A DNA stretch of 64,000 nucleotides, taken from positions 62,001 through 126,000 of the forward strand of contig NZ_JAUIYO010000002.1 in assembly GCF_044891285.1 (NCBI RefSeq), given 5' to 3'. The notes below the pieces were generated by a model. That model ran no database searches, was not told the origin of the DNA, and saw only the letters and a list, made by a program, of their open reading frames with translations. This document shows, piece by piece, positions 8,236 to 16,396 of this stretch (within the stretch, counting starts at the first letter, position 1; each line of letters begins with the position of its first letter). The DNA is from Pseudobacillus lumedeiriae. GTDB taxonomy: Bacteria > Bacillota > Bacilli > Bacillales > Domibacillaceae. Position numbers and translations under genes: made by a program.

Positions 8236-8349
8236 AGAGTTGTCTCCAAAAGAAAGTGTCGGCTTCCTTCAAGTGTATATACACCCTTCAATCATTAAAG
8301 ATGAGTGTATATACAATGTTGGCGGAGCAGATCTTTATGGGACAGCTCT
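8236..8349 (+). terminator. Large inverted repeat after the lipoprotein gene
   Basis: AGAGTTGTCTC (8236-8246) faces GGGACAGCTCT (8339-8349), allowing G-U pairs. Inside are two copies of GTGTATATACA. The right arm is TATGGGACAGCTCTG, shared with terminators at 24013 and 63102. It probably ends the upstream operon. Confidence 0.45.
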
Positions 8350-8420
8350 GTTCTTCATTTTGAAGTGTAAAGTAAGAATAAGGTTTCACTTAATGTGAAT
8401 GGTGAGGAGGGCGGGTCTGA

Positions 8421-8975
8421 TTGAAGGGGAAAAGTGATGAAGAATTAATGTTGCTGGTGAATAAGAAACACCGGCCTGCCCTGGAAGAACTGTATGACCG
8501 CTATGTAAAATTGATTTATAGCTTTGCATTTAAGTTTGCAAATAGCAATACAGAATCAACGAAAGAGATGGTCCAGTTAGTGTTTTTAAAGTTATGGACA
8601 ACGAAAAGCGGCTACGACTCTTCAAAGGGTAAATTTGTTAATTGGCTTTTGACGATTACTCGGAATGTATGTGTGGATTATATTCGGAAGGATAATCTTC
8701 ATGTAAAGAATAACCATCAAATAGATGAATGTGTTCCCGGTGAGCTAGCCGATCCAGTCGATGAGATTGAAAAAAGGCTGACGTGTAACGAAGTATCTGC
8801 TGCTAAGAATAAGTTAAATACAGCTCAGAAAAGACTAATTGATTTATTTTACTGGAAAGGCTTTTCCCTAACGGAAATTGCAAAGATGGAAAATGAACCA
8901 GTTGGAACAGTAAAAAGCAGGCTGCATCAATCATTGAAACAGTTGAAGAAGCATTTAGAAGTGGGGGATTTGTGA
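8421..8975 (+). CDS. ECF (sigma-70 family) RNA polymerase sigma factor
   Basis: A 184-residue sigma factor. Region 2 spans about 15-90 (YDRYVKLIYSFAFKF...VFLKLWTTKSGYDSSKGKFVNWLLTITRNVCVDYIRK). Region 4 spans about 125-178 and includes a helix-turn-helix (FSLTEIAKMENEPVGTVKSRLHQSLKQLKK). The start is TTG at 8421 preceded by GAGGAGGG at 8404-8411. Its stop codon directly abuts the ATG of the anti-sigma gene, so the two are translationally coupled. The SigK/RskA-type pairing suggests a membrane-sensed signal, possibly redox through the anti-sigma zinc site. The regulon probably includes its own operon; I could not identify a target promoter. Confidence 0.9.
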   Translation: MKGKSDEELMLLVNKKHRPALEELYDRYVKLIYSFAFKFANSNTESTKEMVQLVFLKLWTTKSGYDSSKGKFVNWLLTITRNVCVDYIRKDNLHVKNNHQIDECVPGELADPVDEIEKRLTCNEVSAAKNKLNTAQKRLIDLFYWKGFSLTEIAKMENEPVGTVKSRLHQSLKQLKKHLEVGDL

Positions 8976-9713
8976 ATGGAAAGGATGTGTGATCACCTGC
9001 TTTCATTTATTGCAGATGAATTGGGGGAGAGAGATAAAAGGAAATTTGAGGAGCATATGCAGCAGTGCACGAAATGTTCAAAGGAGTATGAGAACATGAC
9101 CGATGTCTGGCACTCTTTATATTTAGATATAGAAGAACAGGAAGTACCAGAATCATTAAAAGCGGATGTCATGGAATTTGTTTTTAATAATGAGAAAAAA
9201 AGCAGAAAGGAATCATTTAAAATAACGAAATGGCTCGGGTTGTTTTCTCGACAGTTTTCTCCGACAGCAATGGTGACAGTCCTTTTATTAATGGGGCTTT
9301 CCATCTCACTCGCCTTTGCTAATAGCAAAATGCAGGACGAATTAACAGCTGTCTATACTAAAAATGAACAGCCAATCGAGGTGCTGTCTACACTTTCTTT
9401 ACAAGCTGTTAATCCAGTGAACGAACGTATCAACACAGGGGGGGCGGCCTTTATCATACAGCAAGGGGAGAGAAAGAGCTTGGTTGTTCAATTGAAGGAT
9501 TTACCAAAGCTACAAGGTTCGGAAGTCTATCAAGTATGGTTATTAAAAAACGGCAAGCGTAAAAATGCAGGAATATTTAAGCCTGATGAAAGGGGTTCTG
9601 GAATGTTGACTTACCAATTTGCGCAAGATACAGAGTTTGATCAAATTGGTATTACAGTAGAACCAGATGAATATAGTTTAGAGCCGAGAGGGGAAAAAAT
9701 AGTAGGGTCTTGA
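8976..9713 (+). CDS. Membrane anti-sigma factor, zinc-binding N-terminus with RskA domain
   Basis: A 245-residue single-pass protein. The cytoplasmic N-terminus carries the ZAS zinc motif H27-x3-C31-x2-C34 (EEHMQQCTKC), which wraps the sigma factor. A membrane helix lies near 95-115 (TAMVTVLLLMGLSISLAFA). The outside part has an RskA-type domain (LVVQLKDLPKLQGSEVYQVWLLKNGKRKNAGIF). In the RskA family, proteolysis or zinc loss releases the sigma factor. It starts one base after the sigma stop codon. No site-1 protease gene is adjacent. Confidence 0.9.
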   Translation: MERMCDHLLSFIADELGERDKRKFEEHMQQCTKCSKEYENMTDVWHSLYLDIEEQEVPESLKADVMEFVFNNEKKSRKESFKITKWLGLFSRQFSPTAMVTVLLLMGLSISLAFANSKMQDELTAVYTKNEQPIEVLSTLSLQAVNPVNERINTGGAAFIIQQGERKSLVVQLKDLPKLQGSEVYQVWLLKNGKRKNAGIFKPDERGSGMLTYQFAQDTEFDQIGITVEPDEYSLEPRGEKIVGS

Positions 9714-9729
9714 ACTTATGCACTTATAT

Positions 9730-9776
9730 AAAAAGCGGGTGTTCCAAAGCAAAGGCTTTTAGAACATCCGCTTTTT
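9730..9776. terminator. Bidirectional terminator
   Basis: AAAAAGCGGGTGTTC (9730-9744) pairs with GAACATCCGCTTTTT (9762-9776), with one mismatch. It serves the anti-sigma gene and the convergent radical SAM gene. Confidence 0.85.
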
Positions 9777-9795
9777 ATGTGTGAAGTTCATATCT

Positions 9796-11547
9796 TCAGC
9801 TGGCACTGGTTGCTGCTTCGTTTTTCAAGAAAAAAGCAGCAGGAAGGCCGGTAGATGGCTCAAAATAGATGAAAAGATAAATATCCTGCTGAACCCATTT
9901 GCCATTCACAAATGACATTGTTAGCGGTTCAATCATCATATGCTTATACATTTCTTTTTCCGATAAGCCGAGTTTAGCAAACTCTGAACCGAGAAGAAGA
10001 GGATTCTGCAAAACTTTCTGATACAATACAGAGCGATCCTGTTTGTCAAGGACAGGTTCCCACCAAGGCTTTCTAGGCTTATAACGCTGATTCATTAAGT
10101 AATCATATTTCATGATGCTTTCAACCTGTGGATACTGGTCAGGCCGAACAGCTCTTAAGAACTGTTGCAGTCGTTTGAATAAGTCTTCTAACTGATGACC
10201 GATTCGGCCCCAGCCTTGTTCTTCCCAGTAGGCACCAAAAGATTGAAAAAAGTCAAATGGTGTCTCGAAGCTATGAGTGACGAGCCATTCGATCGTTTCA
10301 TTTGTACGATGATCGTTCCAATACTTTTCGAGCACATCTTCCACTTGCTTAATTTTCACCATATCAGCAAATGAAAGGACATTATTACTTAAAATTTCAT
10401 ATGGAGACTTGTCCATATATACGTAATCGTGCTCATCTGCCCGCAGACGAAGACCGGTGCCGCGCAACATTTTCAAAAAGCCAAGCTGCAGTTCTTCCGG
10501 ACGCAAGGCAAAGACGTCATTGAACGTTTTACGGAAAGAATCATAATCTTCTTCAGGTAAACCAGCGATTAAATCGAGATGCTGATCAATTTTTTCGCCT
10601 TCTTTTACCATAGTGACCGTGCGGACTAGTTTTGACCAGTTTTGCTTACGCATAACGAGTGCATTTGTTGCTTCATTCGTCGATTGCACACCAATTTCGA
10701 AACGGAATAATCCTTTTGGTGCGTTTTTATTGAGAAAATCAATGACTTCCGGCCGCATAATATCAGCAGTAATTTCAAATTGGAAGACGGTGCCTGGAAC
10801 GTGTTCGTCAATCAGGAATTGAAACATCTCCATCGCATAACTGCGGCTGATGTTAAATGTCCGGTCAACAAATTTAATTGTTTTCGCGCCATTTGCCATT
10901 AAATAACGGATATCTTCTTTAATCGTTTCACGATTGAAATAACGGACACCGACTTCAATAGAGGAAAGGCAGAACTGGCAGCGGAATGGACAGCCGCGGC
11001 TCGTTTCAATGTAAGTGACACGTTTAGATAGCTGTGATTTATCTTCTTCAAAGCGAAAAGGAGAAGGAAGCTCCCGCAAATCTAACTTGTTTCGCTGTGG
11101 ATTGATTTTTGGTTTTCCATCTTCAAGATAGCCAATTCCACTCACTTTGCTCCAATCATTTTCACTATTGATTTCATGAAGCAGTTGTTTAAACGTTTCT
11201 TCTCCTTCTCCGATGACAATAAAGTCTGCTTCAGGAATTCGTTCCAGCCAATAGGGAACGTCATAAGAAACTTCTGGACCGCCAAGAACAATCACTGTCT
11301 CCGGAAGTATTTTCTTTATCATTTTTACGACTGTAACTGTTTCTTCGATATTCCAAATGTAACAGCTGAATCCTAAGACGTTCGGCTGTTTTTTATATAA
11401 GTTTGTGACGATATTCATCGCAGGGTCTTTGATCGTATATTCGGCAAGCTCTACTTCGTATTCTGGCTGTATGAAGGCTTTTAAATACCGAATAGCTAAG
11501 TTTGTATGAATATATTTAGCGTTTAAAGTGCTGAGGACAACATTCAT
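9796..11547 (-). CDS. B12-binding-type radical SAM protein (DUF4080)
   Basis: A 583-residue enzyme. The N-terminal 130 residues form a cobalamin-binding-like Rossmann domain (VLGFSCYIWNIEETVTVVKMIKK, VLGGPEVSY). The radical SAM core follows, with the 4Fe-4S triad C186-x3-C190-x2-C193 (RGCPFRCQFC). A C-terminal DUF4080 region completes the protein. Such enzymes use S-adenosylmethionine radicals, often for methylation or ring chemistry; the substrate is unknown. It is 14 bases downstream of the acyltransferase gene on the same strand and probably in one operon with it, though the functions do not obviously connect. Confidence 0.85.
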   Translation of the reverse strand: MNVVLSTLNAKYIHTNLAIRYLKAFIQPEYEVELAEYTIKDPAMNIVTNLYKKQPNVLGFSCYIWNIEETVTVVKMIKKILPETVIVLGGPEVSYDVPYWLERIPEADFIVIGEGEETFKQLLHEINSENDWSKVSGIGYLEDGKPKINPQRNKLDLRELPSPFRFEEDKSQLSKRVTYIETSRGCPFRCQFCLSSIEVGVRYFNRETIKEDIRYLMANGAKTIKFVDRTFNISRSYAMEMFQFLIDEHVPGTVFQFEITADIMRPEVIDFLNKNAPKGLFRFEIGVQSTNEATNALVMRKQNWSKLVRTVTMVKEGEKIDQHLDLIAGLPEEDYDSFRKTFNDVFALRPEELQLGFLKMLRGTGLRLRADEHDYVYMDKSPYEILSNNVLSFADMVKIKQVEDVLEKYWNDHRTNETIEWLVTHSFETPFDFFQSFGAYWEEQGWGRIGHQLEDLFKRLQQFLRAVRPDQYPQVESIMKYDYLMNQRYKPRKPWWEPVLDKQDRSVLYQKVLQNPLLLGSEFAKLGLSEKEMYKHMMIEPLTMSFVNGKWVQQDIYLFIYFEPSTGLPAAFFLKNEAATSAS

Positions 11548-11561
11548 TAGTGACTTTCTCC

Positions 11562-12593
11562 TTATAGCTTTTCTGATATATTTTCTTGTTTGTATCTATG
11601 GGAAAACAAGTTTTTTAGCTTGGACCATTTTGTTTCTATAAATGGTTGTGCAATGGCTGTTACTACTGTTGAAGAAAGCAGCATCGTTAGAAACAAGGAA
11701 GCGATCAACAAGAGAATGATCGATTCTGTGGATTCTTTCACTTCACTTTCACGGAAAGTTTTAATCACAAAGCCGTGCAGTAAATAAACGTACAGTGTAT
11801 TTCTTCCCCAATCCGTAAAAAAGAATTTTTTCTTTGGAACGAAAGAGAGGAAGGCGGCAATCATTATAAAGCTTACTACGTAAATCCCGACTCGGTACAT
11901 CATTCCCTCTACATTTGAACTGTCTAATTCCGCAAAAGAAGAAGAGCCAAGCAGCCATCTTTGGTCAAAGTCTGAGAAAGTATAAGCACTATAAAAAACA
12001 ACAGGTATGCTTAACAATAAAACCATTCGGACCGTTTTGTCGGCGAGGAAAGTAAAATGTTCTCTTTTTAAGTAATAACCGATTAAAAAGAATGGGAAAA
12101 AGATAAATGTACGAGCAAAGCTTAATACATCCAGCTGACCGTTGATACAGCCAATCATGATTCCAGCAGCAAAGGAAAGAACGATTAATATAGCTGGTTT
12201 CAATTTCAGCCATTTAACTGAGATCAGCAGCAGTAAGTTCCAGCAGAATAAGCTGAGCAAAAACCATAATGACCAATTCGGCACGAGTAAATTGAGATGA
12301 AATTCTTTATTTTCGTACAGGTAAAAATAAAAAAAGGAATAGATCATTTGAAAAATAAAAAAAGGCAGCAAAATCTTCTGAGTGATTTTTTTGGTATAGC
12401 CTTTTTTATGAAAACTTTTTGCGAAATAACCTGATACTAAAATAAATCCTGGCATATGGAACAAATAAATGGTTACATACAAGGCGAAAATGACAGAGTT
12501 ATCACTGATATACGAGCGAAGAAAATGACCAAACACAACAAAAACAATCAAAATAAATTTGGCATTATCAAAATAAAAATCTCTTTTAGACAT
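11562..12593 (-). CDS. Acyltransferase-3 family membrane protein (YkrP-like)
   Basis: A 343-residue, roughly ten-helix membrane protein of the acyltransferase 3 / fucose 4-O-acetylase group. It opens with FDNAKFILIVFVVFGHFLR, containing the conserved family His, and YLFHMPGFILVSGYF follows. Members transfer acyl, often acetyl, groups to sugars of the envelope. In B. subtilis ykrP lies beside kinE, and the same pairing occurs here, supporting orthology. It is upstream of the radical SAM gene. The acceptor sugar is not known. Confidence 0.8.
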   Translation of the reverse strand: MSKRDFYFDNAKFILIVFVVFGHFLRSYISDNSVIFALYVTIYLFHMPGFILVSGYFAKSFHKKGYTKKITQKILLPFFIFQMIYSFFYFYLYENKEFHLNLLVPNWSLWFLLSLFCWNLLLLISVKWLKLKPAILIVLSFAAGIMIGCINGQLDVLSFARTFIFFPFFLIGYYLKREHFTFLADKTVRMVLLLSIPVVFYSAYTFSDFDQRWLLGSSSFAELDSSNVEGMMYRVGIYVVSFIMIAAFLSFVPKKKFFFTDWGRNTLYVYLLHGFVIKTFRESEVKESTESIILLLIASLFLTMLLSSTVVTAIAQPFIETKWSKLKNLFSHRYKQENISEKL

Positions 12594-12853
12594 GAATAAT
12601 CACCCGGTTAAATATAGTATGTGGCATCTGGCTGATGGATAAGTTCCAATACATCATAGCATTATACAGCAAATTCTTTTAAATCGCTATTATACAAAAA
12701 AAGGAATAGGGAGTATACTATTTAACTTTCTCGTATAACAGGATATGATCCTATGCAAACCGCTATGTAGTCAACGTTTGTTTGTATCAAATGAGGAACT
12801 GGCAGCCAAATATCCCAAAAATATATACCCTATTTAAAAAAGATATAAACATA

Positions 12854-13010
12854 AGCCTTTATTAAACTTACCTGTTGATTTCTGCTGCAGGCGCTCCGGG
12901 ATTCACCTTGTCGCTCCCGCGGAGTCTCCCCTCGACACGCTTTTCATGCAGGAGTCTCACGCCTTCTACTCCAATCAATAAAGGGTAACAGAGCACCAGT
13001 CATTAACAAA
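12854..13010 (-). repeat. Dispersed repeat family 1, copy B (long form, reversed)
   Basis: Read on the minus strand, it runs from TTTGTTAATGACTGGTGCT through TTGATTGGAGTAGAAGGCG and a GC-rich centre with CTCCTGC and GAGACTCCGCGGGAGC. It ends at GCAGAAATCAACAGGTAAG and TTTAATAAAGGCTT. This is one of the longest copies, about 157 bases. The rest of the 494-base gap between the acyltransferase gene and kinE holds AT-rich sequence with no gene I can support. Confidence 0.8.
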
Positions 13011-13024
13011 CTAAACATAAAAAA

Positions 13025-13075
13025 GAAGAAGCCGTCCTAAGTGCAGGGAAATAGACACTAACAGGAAGGCCTCTT
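13025..13075 (-). terminator. Possible terminator of the kinase gene
   Basis: GAAGAAGCCGTCC faces GGAAGGCCTCTT with two mismatches. On the minus strand a T-rich stretch follows. Weak support. Confidence 0.35.
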
Positions 13076-13087
13076 ATGAAAAAGCTT

Positions 13088-14605
13088 TTATTCAGCTGAC
13101 TGGTGGGAATAGAGGGGAAGGGTGATATTGACGACCGTGCCAAACCCAAATTCGCTCTCTATTTCGATTGTACCGCCAAATGATTCAATAATTCGTTTAC
13201 AAACGACTAGGCCAAGACCTGTTCCATCTTCTTTGGAAGTAAAGAATGGTTTGAAAATGAATTCCAAGTCCTCTTTTTTGATTCCGGGCCCATTGTCTGA
13301 AATGGCAATATGACAATGCTCTTCGCCCATTAAAATGATGACGTTTACTTGTCCCTCTTTGCGCATGGCTTCAAATGCATTCTTCGTCAAGTTTAGTAAA
13401 ACCTGCTTCATCTGGTCCATATTTATATGAACCCATATTTCTTGTTCGGGAAGCGTTAATTCATATTGAATAGAGTATAAATTAGCTTCCGAGCGAATCA
13501 GTGGATTTAAGTCAAAGAGAATTTCACGAATATCGACTGTTTGCATCGTTTGGGCAGTTGGTTTGCCTAAAATCAAAAATTCACTCACAATCTGATTAAT
13601 TCGATTAATTTCTTTATCGATGACGGTAAAGTATAGCTCATCTTCAGGATGGTCGTACTTTTCATTCAATAGCTGGACAAGCCCTTTGATTCCAGTTAAT
13701 GGATTACGTATTTCGTGAGCTGTACCGGCGGCCAGTGTCCCGATTAATTCCAGTTTTTGTGCTTCCTGCTGCATTCTTTCAAACTTTGTCTGCCTTTTTA
13801 GCATGACATATTTCACGAGTAAAAAAAGAATATGCAGCAGCATAAAAATAGCAGCACCAAACATGGCAGTCAGAGGAAGCAGACTGTTTTGTTCGGAATC
13901 ATTCGTGGAGATGACTAAATTCCACGGAAGTTGGGCAAGCGGATATTTGGCGGCTTGTTCGTCTTCATCAGCAGCCAATTTTTCATTGACAGAAAAAATG
14001 GGTATTTGCTTTGCATTTTCAATAGAAATAGAATACTCAGGTGTTAACATCCTCATGATATTTTTCATATAGTCGAGCCGAATGTGCGAAACGAGAATTG
14101 CCTCGACGTGCTCATCTTTCATCACCGGCGCAGCGATTGCAATCACAGGCTGGTTATTGGATAATGTCTCCACTTCATCAGAAACGGCCGTATCTTTTGT
14201 TAATAGTGCATCTTTAATATAAGGCTTGTTTCTAAGGTTGTATTGTTTCAATAAATCATTCGTTCCGCTGAGTAAGCTGCCTTCGAAATCCAGGATATAA
14301 ATGCCTCCGTACCGAGGATCCTTCCCAGCCATTTTCTTTAATGTTACTTGGACCTTTTGTGCTGCAGCAGCTTTGTCCAAGCTTTGTAATTCTTCCTCAA
14401 TAGTGACAGCTAGTATGTCCATACCTACTTTTGTTTCGTTAATAAATTGATCCATCTGGTTTCGATGAATAGTTGCAACCCATTCTAATTTTTCTCGCTG
14501 CTGCTCATTGGCACGGTCAGCTAGAAAGTGATAGCATCCGATAATGGCAAGGATGGCTGGAAGTATGACAATGAAAAAATATATCGATCGTTCATGTTTA
14601 TCCAT
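13088..14605 (-). CDS. kinE: Sensor histidine kinase, KinE-like
   Basis: A 505-residue sensor kinase. The start is ATG at 14605 (MDKHERSIYFF), 7 bases after AAAGGACG; a longer frame lacks a ribosome site. Helix 1 (about 8-27) and helix 2 (about 245-268) bracket an extracytoplasmic Cache-like sensor (YGGIYILDFEGSLL, NKPYIKDALLT). The dimerisation/phosphoacceptor motif is AAGTAHEIRNPLTGIKG with H297. The ATPase shows N (LLNLTKNAFEA), G1 (DNGPGI), F and G2 (DGTGLGLVV) boxes. In B. subtilis KinE feeds phosphate into the Spo0F-Spo0A sporulation relay. The acyltransferase neighbour matches the ykrP-kinE order. No response regulator is adjacent, as expected for an orphan relay kinase. Confidence 0.85.
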   Translation of the reverse strand: MDKHERSIYFFIVILPAILAIIGCYHFLADRANEQQREKLEWVATIHRNQMDQFINETKVGMDILAVTIEEELQSLDKAAAAQKVQVTLKKMAGKDPRYGGIYILDFEGSLLSGTNDLLKQYNLRNKPYIKDALLTKDTAVSDEVETLSNNQPVIAIAAPVMKDEHVEAILVSHIRLDYMKNIMRMLTPEYSISIENAKQIPIFSVNEKLAADEDEQAAKYPLAQLPWNLVISTNDSEQNSLLPLTAMFGAAIFMLLHILFLLVKYVMLKRQTKFERMQQEAQKLELIGTLAAGTAHEIRNPLTGIKGLVQLLNEKYDHPEDELYFTVIDKEINRINQIVSEFLILGKPTAQTMQTVDIREILFDLNPLIRSEANLYSIQYELTLPEQEIWVHINMDQMKQVLLNLTKNAFEAMRKEGQVNVIILMGEEHCHIAISDNGPGIKKEDLEFIFKPFFTSKEDGTGLGLVVCKRIIESFGGTIEIESEFGFGTVVNITLPLYSHQSAE

Positions 14606-14762
14606 GTAGTTTCGTCCTTTGAAAAAAGTTCTTGCTATCCCATTATAGCAAACTATGAAAACATTCACCTCTTTACGATGTAAAAACTTTCAGTTCAAGC
14701 TCTCTTTTAAAATAGAGGAAAAACGTGTAAGTTGAAGAAAAGGAATAATAGGGAGGAAGAGG

Positions 14763-16340
14763 ATGAAAAAAATTTATTTAAAGATACTGGAAACGAGTGA
14801 TATGCATGGGGCTGTTCTTCCCATTCATTATGGTACAAACAATCCCGCTGCTCATGGCTTAGCACGGCTATCGACATTTATTAAAAAGACACGTCAGGAA
14901 AACAGCCATGTTTTGTTAGTTGATAATGGTGATTTTCTTCAGGGAACACCGTTAGCAAGTTTCTATTTCCGTTCGCTGCGCCAAGAAGTGCATCCGATGA
15001 TTAAAGTGATGACACATCTTGGATACGATGCAGCTGTACTTGGTAATCATGAATTTAATTATGGACTGGATATTTTGAATAAAGCGGCACAAGATGCGCA
15101 ATTTCCATTTTTAAGTGCGAATATTTTACATAGTGAGACAGAACAGCCTTACTTTGGCCGTCCTTACGTGATTAGGCAGTTTGATTCTGCTCTCAAAGTA
15201 GCTGTGCTTGGGCTAACGACTTGTTACATACCAAATTGGGAAAAACCGTCCCATATTCGCGGATTGACCTTCTGTGATGCTGTTGCTGCCGCGAAGAAAT
15301 GGGTAAAACATATTAAAGAAGCCGAAAAACCCGATCTAATGGTTGTTTCTTATCATGGTGGATTTGAAGTGGACCTTAGCAGTGGAGAAAGAATTGAAAC
15401 GAAAGAAAAAGGGGAAAATCAAGCATACCGAATTTGTACGGAAGTAGAAGGAATTGATGTATTATTAACAGGCCATCAGCATCGAATAGCGGCTGAAATG
15501 GTGAATGGTGTAGCCGTTGTTCAACCTGGATTTAGCGGGGCAGGAATCGGACAGGTGACGGCTGAGTTTCATGTGTCAGGAGAAAAAATAGAATTAAGCG
15601 ATCTTTCCGTTGAAGTGATAGAAGCCAAGCATTTTGAAGCAGACGAAGAGGTTCTTGCATTAGTAGAAACGGAAGAGCAGCAAACACAGCAATGGCTCGA
15701 TGAGGTCATTGGAAAAATCGATGGAGATATGTGCATTCAAGATTCTTTTCAAGCAAGGTTACAAGAACATCCGCTCATCGAATTGATTAATCGGGTACAA
15801 ATGGAGGCAGCTGAGACAAACATTTCGTGCACAGCTCTTTTTCATAATGAATCGCGGGGTCTTCCGTCTGAAGTCACGATGCGGGATATTGTGTCCAACT
15901 ACATTTATCCGAACTCATTAATGGTCATTGAAATCACAGGGGAAGAAATGAAACAAGCTTTAGAACGCTCAGCTTCTTATTTCACGCTGCTTCCGGATGG
16001 GAGCCCTGGAGTGAGCCCTAAGTTTTCCCATCCAAAACCGCAGCATTACAATTACGACATGTGGGAAGGGATTCAATATACAATAAATATCAATGAAGAC
16101 GCGGGAAGTCGAATTGAGCAATTAACTTATCATGGACAGCCCGTGGAAGCACAGAAACGCTATCGGGTTGTGATGAATAACTATCGTGCAGGCGGAGGCG
16201 GCGATTACTGGATGTTTAAAGGTAAACAAGTGATAAAAGAAATACAAACAGACATGGCGGAATTGCTTGCAGATTATATAAAAAGGCATGGAACGATCAA
16301 GGCAGAGGCTGATCATAATTGGAAGGTGATTTATTCATAA
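14763..16340 (+). CDS. Bifunctional metallophosphatase/5'-nucleotidase, probably cytoplasmic
   Basis: A 525-residue protein. The metallophosphatase half shows D13-x-H15 (SDMHG), GDFLQG, G94-N-H-E (GNHEFNYG), SYHGG and GHQH, the full two-metal site. The C-terminal 5'-nucleotidase domain begins near 320 and ends with YRVVMNNYRAGGGGDYWMF. Such enzymes hydrolyse nucleoside 5'-monophosphates and 2',3'-cyclic nucleotides. Most family members are secreted, but this one has no signal peptide, so a cytoplasmic role in nucleotide turnover is inferred. GGGAGGAAGAGG precedes the ATG. The downstream peptidase gene follows after about 56 bases. Confidence 0.85.
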   Translation: MKKIYLKILETSDMHGAVLPIHYGTNNPAAHGLARLSTFIKKTRQENSHVLLVDNGDFLQGTPLASFYFRSLRQEVHPMIKVMTHLGYDAAVLGNHEFNYGLDILNKAAQDAQFPFLSANILHSETEQPYFGRPYVIRQFDSALKVAVLGLTTCYIPNWEKPSHIRGLTFCDAVAAAKKWVKHIKEAEKPDLMVVSYHGGFEVDLSSGERIETKEKGENQAYRICTEVEGIDVLLTGHQHRIAAEMVNGVAVVQPGFSGAGIGQVTAEFHVSGEKIELSDLSVEVIEAKHFEADEEVLALVETEEQQTQQWLDEVIGKIDGDMCIQDSFQARLQEHPLIELINRVQMEAAETNISCTALFHNESRGLPSEVTMRDIVSNYIYPNSLMVIEITGEEMKQALERSASYFTLLPDGSPGVSPKFSHPKPQHYNYDMWEGIQYTININEDAGSRIEQLTYHGQPVEAQKRYRVVMNNYRAGGGGDYWMFKGKQVIKEIQTDMAELLADYIKRHGTIKAEADHNWKVIYS

Positions 16341-16396
16341 TTTGTATGCAGAGGAAAGAACGGCAGCAAGTGAACCATAAGAAAGGGGTGGCCTAT

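Noticed and set aside
7892..8284. 130-codon frame on the minus strand opposite the lipoprotein gene
   Set aside because: It is a shadow of the lipoprotein gene, with no ribosome site and atypical composition.
12841..13010. Possible CRISPR or rRNA fragment because of high GC
   Set aside because: No regular repeats or spacers and no rRNA signature; it is a long copy of repeat family 1 instead.
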